Positions 6,596 through 13,447 of a DNA stretch of 13,447 nt are shown in pieces. Within the stretch, counting starts at the first letter, position 1. Each line of letters begins with the position of its first letter. A program made the position numbers and the translations under genes. The notes beneath the pieces were generated by a model. It did no database searches. It had not been told where the DNA came from and saw only the letters and a program-made list of their open reading frames with translations. Origin of the DNA: an uncultured Bacteroidota bacterium. GTDB lineage: Bacteria > Bacteroidota > Rhodothermia > Rhodothermales > UBA10348. The DNA lies in assembly GCA_937893205.1 (NCBI GenBank), contig CALBJU010000104.1, positions 1 through 13,447 of the forward strand, in the 5' to 3' direction.

Positions 6596-7588
6596 AGGGA
6601 TTTCAGGGAGACCTACGATTTTTACGTAACCGACGAAGAGCGCGCCAAAATGGCGCAGATGGGACCGTTCAAGAAGAGCTTTTTTTCCACGTACTACATG
6701 GCTCGCGGACTCTTCCTGAAGCTGACTCCGGCCAGACGCCTTGTTGTCTTAATGGCTGCCTTTTTGGCCTGGGGCGGCCTTTCGGGAGATGGTGGTGAAT
6801 CATTTCTAGCCTTTCTCATTCTCCTCTTCCTCCTCGGACTTGAGCTCAAGGACAAGACCGTAGCGAAAGATGAATTACAGGAAGGACGCGCAGTCCAGCT
6901 GGCCATCATGCCCGTGACGAACCCCTCCCTCCCCGGATGGGAATTGTGGTTTCACTCCTCTCCAGCCAACGACGTCGCGGGTAACCTCGTCGACTATCTC
7001 GAGCTGGATGAGAACAGGCTGGCGGTAACACTAGGTGATGTTGCCGGAAAAGGCTTGGCGGCGGCGCTCCTGGCTGCGAAAATGCAGGCCACTATACGCG
7101 CAATTGCTCCCGACGAAGACGACCTGTCCAAGCGTGGTGCGAAACTCAATAGAATAATCCGACGGGACGGACTCCCCGATCGTTTCGTATCACTCATCCA
7201 TCTCGACCTCACCGCAAACTCGGGACGGGTAAGCTTCATCAACGCTGGCCATCACCCACCATTCATCATCAGGGAGAATGGGCTGGAAAGTCTGGATCGA
7301 GGTGACCCCGCGATCGGACTGAGTTCAGATGTCTCCTTCAAATCGACGACCTTGGATCTACGCGAAAACGACCTTATGGTCATCTATTCCGATGGCGTGA
7401 CAGAGGCTCGAAATGAAATTGGTCGGTTCTATTCAGATGAGCGTTTCACGGATCTCATCCAGTTTACTCATGGTGTGAGCGGCAGATCGTTGGGAGATCG
7501 CATCCTGGAATCGGTCGAAGATTTTGTACGGAGTGCCCGTCCCAGCGATGACCTTTCACTGATCGTGCTTAGACGACTACCCCGATGA
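6557..7588 (+). CDS. SpoIIE/RsbU-type PP2C serine/threonine phosphatase
   Basis: The open frame gives 343 residues. A hydrophobic region at about 60-97 (including FLAFLILLFLLGLEL) would form one or two membrane segments. It is followed by a cytoplasmic PP2C/SpoIIE domain at about 108-342. Such enzymes dephosphorylate anti-anti-sigma factors or other phosphoproteins and need Mn2+ or Mg2+ bound by aspartates. D161 in GDVAGKG, D279 in YSDGVTEA and D331 in PSDDLSLI are present. The first motif, normally GGDxxD, reads AGNLVD, so N143 replaces a metal ligand. The ATG at 6557 makes an unnatural N-terminus (MISGRATFLLS), and the real one is probably in the other frame upstream. The stop overlaps the RidA-family start by 4 bp (ATGA), implying coupled translation. 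The frameshift and the Asn together raise the possibility of gene decay. Confidence 0.82.
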   Translation: MISGRATFLLSLKRDFRETYDFYVTDEERAKMAQMGPFKKSFFSTYYMARGLFLKLTPARRLVVLMAAFLAWGGLSGDGGESFLAFLILLFLLGLELKDKTVAKDELQEGRAVQLAIMPVTNPSLPGWELWFHSSPANDVAGNLVDYLELDENRLAVTLGDVAGKGLAAALLAAKMQATIRAIAPDEDDLSKRGAKLNRIIRRDGLPDRFVSLIHLDLTANSGRVSFINAGHHPPFIIRENGLESLDRGDPAIGLSSDVSFKSTTLDLRENDLMVIYSDGVTEARNEIGRFYSDERFTDLIQFTHGVSGRSLGDRILESVEDFVRSARPSDDLSLIVLRRLPR

Positions 7589-7986
7589 AAAGACATCTGA
7601 TCAGTTCAGGGGCAAAATGGGAGCCATTGATCGGCTATTCTCGGGCCGTTCGTGTCGGAGCGTGGGTGATGGTATCTGGAACGACGGCAACCAACGAGGA
7701 CGGCATCCTCGTCGGCGCGGGTGATGCCTATGCTCAGACCATGCAGATACTGTCGAACATCGAATCCGCATTGGAGAAAGCAGGCGCTTCCATGACCGAT
7801 GTGGTGCGAACGAGGATGTACGTTACGCGCATGAAAGACTGGGAGGAAGTCGGTAGGGCGCATGGCACGTTTTTTTCGAAGATTCGCCTGGCTTCTGCGA
7901 TGGTAGAGGTGTCTGCCCTCATCGACCCTGAAATGCTCGGGGAAATTGAAGTTGACGCGATAATTGCCGCTGAAGGTCCAGATTAA
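7585..7986 (+). CDS. RidA/YjgF/YER057c family protein lacking the deaminase arginine
   Basis: The 133-residue length is standard for this trimeric cytoplasmic family. Matches include GYSRAVRVGAWVMVSGTTAT, IESALEKAGASMTDVVRTRMYV and the final VEVSALIDPEMLGEIEVDAII. True RidA hydrolyses reactive enamines or imines such as 2-aminoacrylate, using an Arg just before the VEV motif (RSCVEV in typical members). Here that place is Ser104 (LASAMVEV). This assigns the protein to the Rid subgroups without the Arg, in which imine deaminase activity has generally not been found. It shares an ATGA overlap with the phosphatase gene, so the two are one operon. The functional link is unknown. Confidence 0.9.
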   Translation: MKRHLISSGAKWEPLIGYSRAVRVGAWVMVSGTTATNEDGILVGAGDAYAQTMQILSNIESALEKAGASMTDVVRTRMYVTRMKDWEEVGRAHGTFFSKIRLASAMVEVSALIDPEMLGEIEVDAIIAAEGPD

Positions 7987-7995
7987 TTTTCCGTT

Positions 7996-8001
7996 TATAA
8001 T
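7996..8001 (+). promoter_or_regulatory. TATAAT box upstream of the M23 peptidase gene
   Basis: A perfect TATAAT lies 92 bp before the M23 start in a 107-bp intergenic gap. No good -35 match is seen at 16-18 bp spacing, and the Bacteroidota-type TAnnTTTG element is only partly matched (TGCCTTTG at 8001-8008). The site is suggestive at best. Confidence 0.25.
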
Positions 8002-8093
8002 GCCTTTGAACCGAATACGCAGGATTGATCCGAGATCTGTTTTCGGCTATATTCCGCCTCCCACGTTTTTGGTGATACCACCCACAGTTCCGC

Positions 8094-9071
8094 ATGCCTA
8101 AAACAAATACCTACATCTTTGACAATGAGTCATGCTCATTCGTTGAGGTAGTGGATTCCCGGCGGAAAATATTCGTACGCGTAAGTGCGATCCTGCTGAT
8201 CGGCCTTGTGGTCGCTGCAACACTCACGTGGGGCCTTGATCAGGTAGTTCAGAGCCCTCAGGAAGTGGCGCTTCTTGACGAAAATGAGGCCTTGCAACGG
8301 CAGTTGGAGTCAGTCAACAAGCGAATCGACAATGTGACCGGAGATCTGATGGCGATCCGGGACACCGATCAAGATCTGTATCGCGTACTGTTCAATGCCA
8401 AAACAATCTCTGACGATGTGGCTCAGGTCGGCGTTGGAGGAAGCGATCCATATCCTGAATTCAGCCGGTTCGGGAGCACTACATCGGATATTTTGACTGA
8501 AAATGCGACTAAAATTGATCGCCTAGAGCGTCTGTTGCTGCTTCAAAACGACAGCTATCGTGAGCTGAAAGATCTCGCGGCTTCGCATTCCATCCAACTT
8601 TCTCAGATGCCAGCCATTCAGCCGGTGAATGGACGGATCACCTCTGGTTTCGGCATTCGATTTCATCCCGTACTCAAAGTCAGCCGGATGCATCCGGGCC
8701 TTGATTTTCATGCTCCGGTCGGATCACCCGTATTTGCTACCGGCGACGGCGTCATCAAGGATGCGAAGTCCGGCGGCGGACTGGGACGGTTTGTCAAAGT
8801 TGAGCATAAGATTGCTGGATACGTGACCGTTTTCGCGCATCTATCGAAAATTGCTCCGGGAATCCGAAGAGGAAATAAAATTAAGCGTGGAGATCTGCTG
8901 GGCTACAGCGGCAATACCGGCCTCTCTGAAGCTCCGCATCTTCATTACGAAGTTCGCGATCTGGATGGTAAATCGTTGAATCCCATCTACTTCCTCGCCC
9001 CTTCTGTAACTCCCTCAGAGTATGAGAGACTACTGAAAGAGGCCGAGAGTACAACTTTCTTGTTCGACTAG
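8094..9071 (+). CDS. M23-family metallopeptidase, inner-membrane anchored
   Basis: This 325-residue protein has a short cytoplasmic start (MPKTNTYIFDNESCSFVEVV), one membrane segment near 28-46, a predicted coiled coil near 56-85, and an M23 (LytM) domain from about 180 to 300. All zinc and catalytic residues are visible: H200 and D204 in HPGLD, H249 in FAHL, and H282 and H284 in HLHYEV. M23 enzymes cut peptidoglycan cross-bridges or stem peptides in the periplasm. Proteins with this N-terminus are widespread in Bacteroidota and relatives, and are thought to act in cell-wall remodelling during growth or division. An intact active site argues for a real hydrolase rather than an EnvC/NlpD-like activator. 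No Shine-Dalgarno sequence is seen. Confidence 0.93.
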   Translation: MPKTNTYIFDNESCSFVEVVDSRRKIFVRVSAILLIGLVVAATLTWGLDQVVQSPQEVALLDENEALQRQLESVNKRIDNVTGDLMAIRDTDQDLYRVLFNAKTISDDVAQVGVGGSDPYPEFSRFGSTTSDILTENATKIDRLERLLLLQNDSYRELKDLAASHSIQLSQMPAIQPVNGRITSGFGIRFHPVLKVSRMHPGLDFHAPVGSPVFATGDGVIKDAKSGGGLGRFVKVEHKIAGYVTVFAHLSKIAPGIRRGNKIKRGDLLGYSGNTGLSEAPHLHYEVRDLDGKSLNPIYFLAPSVTPSEYERLLKEAESTTFLFD

Positions 9072-9105
9072 AGCCTATTCTGTGGCGAATTCAGCTTTTG
9101 AAAGC

Positions 9106-9128
9106 CGTTTAGGAAGAATCACTAAACG
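9106..9128. repeat. Perfect 7-bp inverted repeat after the M23 gene
   Basis: CGTTTAG (9106-9112) and CTAAACG (9122-9128) form a 7-bp stem with a 9-nt loop, 34 bp after the M23 stop. No T-tract follows, so it is not a classical intrinsic terminator. It may be a weak transcript-end hairpin or a dyad operator upstream of the DUF2795 gene. Confidence 0.3.
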
Positions 9129-9205
9129 CTGATCTCCTCCTTGCAATTTTCCGATGAGCGTCCTATTGTCATCCATCGGTCACCGAAAAACGATTTTATC
9201 TATAA

Positions 9206-9424
9206 ATGTACTGGACCTTAGACCTCGCATCACATCTAGAAGATGCTCCATGGCCCGCGACGCGGCTGGAGTTGATCGACTATGCAGAGCGCACAGGCTC
9301 CCCCGCGGGAGTTGTTGACAACCTGAATGCCATGGAAGACGACGGTGAACCCTACGAAAGTATTGAAGAGGTATGGCCGGACTTTCCTACCCAGAACGAC
9401 GATTTCTTTTTCGAAGAGGAGTAG
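9206..9424 (+). CDS. DUF2795-type small acidic protein
   Basis: This 72-residue protein begins MYWTLDLASHLEDAPWPATR and continues with a helix-turn pattern (ELIDYAERTGSPAGVVDNL) and a strongly acidic Phe-rich end (DDFFFEEE). The start, with Trp3 and the LEDAPWPAT motif, is characteristic of the short DUF2795-like proteins common in Bacteroidota and relatives. Their function is not known. It has no signal or membrane segment, so it is cytoplasmic. The ATG follows an AT-rich stretch (ATTTTATCTATAA) that may be a promoter or an unstructured leader. The gene is followed directly by the TamL-like gene, whose reading frame overlaps its end, so the two may be cotranscribed. Confidence 0.88.
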   Translation: MYWTLDLASHLEDAPWPATRLELIDYAERTGSPAGVVDNLNAMEDDGEPYESIEEVWPDFPTQNDDFFFEEE

Positions 9425-11873
9425 CATCCCGAACACCGCGGCCAAGTGTCTTCTGGGATTATGCTTGGCGCTGAAGGCGTTTTCTCCGTCAACGTCGTCT
9501 GCACAGGATTATTCCGTACACGACAGTCTGCTTGTTACGGCGGTCGTGTTTTCTGGCAACGACTTTTTTTCGAACGACGACCTCTCTCTGTACGTCCGCA
9601 CTCGGCGCAATCGGCGCCTGATCGGTGTGCCGGGATTGATGTGGTGGCGATGGCTCTATCAGTTCGGGTCCGGACCCCTGGGAGGCGGAGCTGTTGGCCG
9701 CGTGTTCATGGCCACCGGCGAGCCCCCTGCCCTCTTCAATGATTCTGTCCTCCAGGCCGACCTCGAACAGCTCCGCCTGTTTTACGAGCGCGAGGGCTTT
9801 CGGCAGGCGAAGATCACGGCTTCCGTATTTCAAGAGAGCAGAGCAGACAGAGTCCGTGTCGAATTCGTGATCGATGAGGGACCGGCTACGTACATCCGAA
9901 ACTTCAATTATGTGGGCCTGGATGAGCTGAGCGCGGAAGAAAAACGGGACATCTACCGCAACTCTCTGTTGTCACCTGGCGAATTGGATCCTGAGGATTC
10001 CCTGTCATGGCGACCCCGAAGGCTACGCTATTCGGAGCCGATGCTGGAAGAAGAACGCCTGCGTCTGATTAGATTCCTGAGGAATCAAGGATACGCCGTT
10101 GTCACGCGAGATTCGATTCACGGCAGGGTATTTCCTGCCAGACCTGACTCTTTCGATTTCACCCTGTTTGTGAACAAGGGCCCCCGCTTCAGATTCGGCG
10201 ACGTGAATTTCGTCGTGACGGGACCTCAGGATGGGGTGGCTTCCCGTTCAGATTCTACCTTCCTGGACTCCTCCGATCCTGACATACCCGGTGGCAAGGC
10301 GTCCGCCCGGTTCACCACTGAAAAAAAGCTGAATTTTGGACTGCTCAAGCGCACGCTTCAGTTCAGGCCAGGAGATCAGTACGATCTGAGCAGGTTGCTC
10401 GCGACCAAGCGCCGCCTCGACGCAAGTGGCGTGTTCTCGTTCACGGCTGTCGAGACACCAGTTTCTGATTCCACGTACTCCGGCGAGATCCGCCTCAATC
10501 ACCAACTGAATCTTCAAACCCGCATCCGCCACCGGTTCAGGTTTGAAACATTCATGCTCCAGCGAAGCGGCGATCTCGCAGATACGGACAATGAATTGGG
10601 TGCCGGACTTGGAGTCACGTATTCCAACCTGAATCTGTTTGGAGGTGGCGAGGCCTTCCAACTCGGAACTAAGGGCTCGCTGGCAGCGGACATTGGAGGT
10701 CTGGGCGGATTCACCTCCGCACAGTGGGAGATGTCTGCCAGCCTCTCCTATCCCTATCTGACCTTTCCCCTGGGACGCCTCGATAGACTATCCAATCTCT
10801 ACGACGCGAAAAGTCAGATTTCGTTTTCTCTTTTGGCCGCCAGAAGGGATGCTCTGCTGCTCACGCTGCGAGGAAGAGGCGGGGCACGGTATCGATTCGA
10901 GTTACGCCATACGGAATCGCTGTCTTCGATCATTGACATGATCGACATCACCGTGTCCAATCCAGACACGCTGGACGGCTTCCAGGATCTGTTTTTGAAC
11001 GATATTTTGGGTTCGGTGGACGACCCGGTCCAGCAGGCTCAGATTATTGAGGACTACACCCGCCCCCATTTCAACAACGCACTGAGCTATACCATCCGGT
11101 CATCGACGTCGGATCCGTTTCGTCGCGAAACAGGGCATTTTCGGGAAGCGTCAGTCGAATTTGGTGGCAATCTGGGTCGTCTTCTGGATGGATTCGTGTT
11201 TACTCCTGGAAAAGTTGAAGGCAGTTTGCCGGGCTTCGGCGTGTTCGGCGGCAGCGGCCAGAACACTCGCATGATCTACCGCCAGTACCTGCGCCTTGCT
11301 ACTGATCTTCGCGGATATTCGCTCCTGAATTCAAGAACCGTTCTCGCCTGGAAATTCCTGGCTGGATTCGCCCATCCTACGGGCGCTTCGGACGTTGTAC
11401 CCTTCGACAGACGTTTTTATTCGGGTGGCGCATCTTCCGTGCGGGCCTGGCGGTTACGCGAGCTCGGGCCTGGTTCGGCAAGGTTTACCTCCGATACGGA
11501 TTCTCTGGTCTCTGCCACGGATGGCTCCAATATTCTGGGTGGAGATATCAAGTTGGAAGCCTCCGTCGAGCTAAGAACTGTTGCTATCCGCAACCTGATC
11601 GGTGCAGATTGGATCTTTACCATGTTCGCCGATGCGGGAAACGTCTGGTTGGGTCCGCGTAATCCAGGAGCATCAGCAGGGCGATTCAGAATAGATAAAT
11701 TTGCTGGAGAACTCGGTATCGGCGCGGGCATTGGACTGCGACTTGGGTGGGACTATCTCATCGTTCGACTCGATCTTGCCTACAAAGTGCACGATCCTCG
11801 ACGCCGCGGTGAGATCTTTCCGGACCAGTTAAAGAAACCGGTTCTTCAATTTGGCATCGGACATACCTTCTGA
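9327..11873 (+). CDS. TamL/BamA-like Omp85 outer-membrane protein
   Basis: The frame spans 848 residues from an ATG at 9327, but that start overlaps the DUF2795 gene by 98 bp, so the true start is probably later. The signal peptide core CLLGLCLALKA (41-51) ends at a likely cleavage after SSA59. POTRA-type repeats follow, including SLLVTAVVFSGNDFFS, then GEPPALFNDSVLQADLEQLR and a motif LRLFYEREGFRQAKI. The C-terminal half is a 16-strand-type beta barrel with GGASSVRAWRLRELGPG, LEASVELR and a terminal Phe (FGIGHTF). Omp85 proteins insert or export outer-membrane proteins. The GEPPxL motif and the single barrel favour the TamL-like branch over BamA. No lipobox is present, although TamL proteins of Bacteroidota are often lipoproteins. 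No ATG is near the signal peptide; a TTG at 9363 and non-standard ATT (9402) or ATC (9426) codons are alternatives. Confidence 0.88.
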   Translation: MPWKTTVNPTKVLKRYGRTFLPRTTISFSKRSSIPNTAAKCLLGLCLALKAFSPSTSSAQDYSVHDSLLVTAVVFSGNDFFSNDDLSLYVRTRRNRRLIGVPGLMWWRWLYQFGSGPLGGGAVGRVFMATGEPPALFNDSVLQADLEQLRLFYEREGFRQAKITASVFQESRADRVRVEFVIDEGPATYIRNFNYVGLDELSAEEKRDIYRNSLLSPGELDPEDSLSWRPRRLRYSEPMLEEERLRLIRFLRNQGYAVVTRDSIHGRVFPARPDSFDFTLFVNKGPRFRFGDVNFVVTGPQDGVASRSDSTFLDSSDPDIPGGKASARFTTEKKLNFGLLKRTLQFRPGDQYDLSRLLATKRRLDASGVFSFTAVETPVSDSTYSGEIRLNHQLNLQTRIRHRFRFETFMLQRSGDLADTDNELGAGLGVTYSNLNLFGGGEAFQLGTKGSLAADIGGLGGFTSAQWEMSASLSYPYLTFPLGRLDRLSNLYDAKSQISFSLLAARRDALLLTLRGRGGARYRFELRHTESLSSIIDMIDITVSNPDTLDGFQDLFLNDILGSVDDPVQQAQIIEDYTRPHFNNALSYTIRSSTSDPFRRETGHFREASVEFGGNLGRLLDGFVFTPGKVEGSLPGFGVFGGSGQNTRMIYRQYLRLATDLRGYSLLNSRTVLAWKFLAGFAHPTGASDVVPFDRRFYSGGASSVRAWRLRELGPGSARFTSDTDSLVSATDGSNILGGDIKLEASVELRTVAIRNLIGADWIFTMFADAGNVWLGPRNPGASAGRFRIDKFAGELGIGAGIGLRLGWDYLIVRLDLAYKVHDPRRRGEIFPDQLKKPVLQFGIGHTF

Positions 11874-11909
11874 CGCGGAGTCGAAGGTGCGTCCATAAAC
11901 GGTCTACAC

Positions 11910-13307
11910 GTGAAAAAAGGATCTGTCCTGACGCTGGACATAGAAAAATTTGCCGATCGGGGAAAATCTCTGACGCGGATGGATGGCTACGTTGTTTTCG
12001 TGGCTGGCGCTGTTCCCGGAGACAAGGTGACGGCACGCGTCTTCCGCAAAAGGAAGAAGTTTGCCGAAGCAGCTCTTCTCGAAGTCCTCGAACCCAGTCC
12101 GCTACGAACCGATCACAAATGCCTGTATTTCGGAACGTGCGGTGGATGTAAATGGCAGCACGTCAGGTACGACGCGCAGCTTGAAGCCAAGACGCAGTCT
12201 GTCAAAGAGGCGTTCGAGCACCACGGTGGCTTCGAGTCCGTTCTGGTCAAACCCACGCTTGCGGCGGACGACATCTATTATTATCGAAACAAGATGGAGT
12301 TCAGCTTCAGCGCCAACCGGTGGCTCACTCCAGAAGAAATCGCATCAAAAAAGGAATTTGACACGTCGTTTGCTCTCGGGCTGCACGTCCCTGGCAACTT
12401 TGCCAAGGTCGTGGACCTCACCGAGTGTCACCTTCAGTCCGAACTCAGCTCTCGACTGGTGAATGCAGTGCGCGAATTTGTGCTGGAGCGAGAGTGGACT
12501 CCCTGGAACACCCGTAGACACACTGGCTATTTACGCCACCTTGTGATCAGGCAGGCGGCTCTTACCGATGAGTTCATGGTGAATCTGGTGACGAGCCATT
12601 TCGATCCGGAAAAAATGACGCTCTTCGAAGCGTTTCTGAAAGCTGACTTTCCGGAAGTATCAACGCTGGTCAACACCATCAATTCGACTGTTGCACAGAC
12701 GGCCTTTGGAGAAGAATCCCACGTCATCTACGGCTCGGGTGTCGTACACGACCGAATTGGAGATAACACGTTCGAGATTGCCTCTAATGCATTTTTTCAG
12801 ACCAACACGAAGCAAGCCGAGACGCTCTACCGCGTTGCTGCAGAGTTTGCTGAGTTGCAGCCCGACGATCTGCTCTACGATCTGTACAGCGGAGCGGGTA
12901 CCATTTCGCTATACATGGCGCCCAAAGTCAAGCATGTGGTCGGTGTAGAACTGATCGAGGAAGCGGTTCAAAACGCTCGCCAGAATGCAAAAGCGAACGG
13001 GATAGACAACGTCACTTTCGTAACAGGTGATATGATGCGCTTATTCAACGAGTCGTTCATTGCGCAATATGGACGCCCTGACGTTCTTCTGGTCGATCCT
13101 CCACGTGCAGGATTGCATCCCAAGGTCGTGAAACAGATTGAACTCCTCGCGCCAGACCGGTTTGTGTACGTGTCCTGTAATCCGATGACGCAAGCTCACG
13201 ACCTGGCGATGCTCGCCGACATTTATGAGGTCGAGTACATTCAGCCCGTCGATCTCTTTCCGCACACGCATCACATCGAATCGGTCGCAAAACTGCGCAA
13301 GAAGTGA
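11910..13307 (+). CDS. rlmD: 23S rRNA (uracil-5-)-methyltransferase RlmD
   Basis: This 465-residue enzyme of the RumA/TrmA family methylates C5 of a uracil in 23S rRNA (U1939 in E. coli) using SAM. The parts are in order. A TRAM RNA-binding domain covers residues 1-60. The iron-sulfur cysteines are C71, C77 and C80 (CLYFGTCGGC) with C173. The methyltransferase fold has the SAM loop DLYSGAGTISL (324-334), DPPR (396-399), the nucleophile C423 in YVSCNP, and E457 in HHIES. FFQTN with Gln297 is also intact. The start is a GTG at 11910, 36 bp after the outer-membrane protein gene. Separation of RlmD from RlmC/TrmA-type paralogues by sequence is imperfect. The four Cys support the RumA-like group, so the exact target uracil is probable, not certain. 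Confidence 0.9.
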   Translation: MKKGSVLTLDIEKFADRGKSLTRMDGYVVFVAGAVPGDKVTARVFRKRKKFAEAALLEVLEPSPLRTDHKCLYFGTCGGCKWQHVRYDAQLEAKTQSVKEAFEHHGGFESVLVKPTLAADDIYYYRNKMEFSFSANRWLTPEEIASKKEFDTSFALGLHVPGNFAKVVDLTECHLQSELSSRLVNAVREFVLEREWTPWNTRRHTGYLRHLVIRQAALTDEFMVNLVTSHFDPEKMTLFEAFLKADFPEVSTLVNTINSTVAQTAFGEESHVIYGSGVVHDRIGDNTFEIASNAFFQTNTKQAETLYRVAAEFAELQPDDLLYDLYSGAGTISLYMAPKVKHVVGVELIEEAVQNARQNAKANGIDNVTFVTGDMMRLFNESFIAQYGRPDVLLVDPPRAGLHPKVVKQIELLAPDRFVYVSCNPMTQAHDLAMLADIYEVEYIQPVDLFPHTHHIESVAKLRKK

Positions 13308-13314
13308 GCGAACC

Positions 13315-13447
13315 ATGCAGCCTGAAATTGACATGCGGGGCAAGACGGCGTTCGTCACCGGCGGGACCGGTTTCGTCGGGAGTCATCTTGTCGACCTACT
13401 CCTGAAGTCGAATGTCGAGGTGCGCTGCCTGGTCCGAAAAGAAGCCA
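13315..13447 (+). CDS. NAD(P)-dependent epimerase/dehydratase, N-terminal part (partial)
   Basis: Forty-four codons are visible before the window ends. After a short start (MQPEIDMRG) the segment KTAFVTGGTGFVGSHLVDLL holds the Rossmann glycine motif GGTGFVG of extended short-chain dehydrogenases. It continues into VEVRCLVRKEA, where the second strand binds the cofactor; the Arg there (LVR) is compatible with NADP(H). Members include sugar-nucleotide epimerases and dihydroflavonol-4-reductase-like reductases. The substrate cannot be told because the catalytic YxxxK lies outside. It follows rlmD by 7 bp and is probably cotranscribed. Confidence 0.85.
   Translation, partial: MQPEIDMRGKTAFVTGGTGFVGSHLVDLLLKSNVEVRCLVRKEA

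Noticed and set aside
1..13447. Mobile element, CRISPR array, tRNA/rRNA gene or defence cluster
   Set aside because: I looked for transposase and integrase motifs, regularly spaced repeats and tRNA-like or rRNA-like sequence and saw none. Gene content is ordinary chromosomal.

Overview
This is a bacterial chromosomal window of moderate GC content. It suggests a member of the Bacteroidota/Rhodothermota side of the tree. The clues are a DUF2795 mini-protein, a TamL-like Omp85 protein, and an inner-membrane-anchored M23 peptidase with an N-terminus of the Bacteroidota/Rhodothermota type. In addition, most starts lack a Shine-Dalgarno sequence. The taxonomic call is an inference from gene families, not from a marker RNA.

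Layout. Positions 1-252 (+) hold the end of a thioredoxin-fold protein. Positions 271-6345 are a long minus-strand block. Read in its own direction (right to left), it holds an NhaC-type Na+/H+ antiporter with a small two-helix membrane protein 12 bp behind it, phenylalanine 4-monooxygenase (phhA), the release-factor glutamine methyltransferase prmC, a small lipoprotein, a nitrilase-superfamily amidohydrolase, and a PH-like protein of unknown function with an acidic tail. A divergent intergenic region (6346-6486) separates this from a plus-strand block. That block holds a membrane-linked SpoIIE/PP2C-type phosphatase translationally coupled to a RidA-family protein, then an M23 peptidase, a DUF2795 protein, a TamL/BamA-like outer-membrane protein, the 23S rRNA uracil methyltransferase RlmD, and the start of an NAD(P)-dependent epimerase/dehydratase cut by the window edge.

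Function. Most of the window is housekeeping: translation (PrmC, RlmD), envelope biogenesis (M23 peptidase, TamL-like protein, lipoprotein), ion homeostasis (NhaC) and amino-acid or nitrogen metabolism (PhhA, nitrilase, RidA). I see no mobile element, CRISPR array, rRNA, tRNA or defence island.

The most unusual points are in individual genes. The phosphatase appears split by a +1 frameshift and also has Asn in place of a metal-binding Asp. The nitrilase has Met where the catalytic Lys is expected. PrmC carries an N-terminal hexapeptide repeat encoded by four 18-bp units. A hydrophobic 44-codon open frame follows the lipoprotein stop codon in the same frame.
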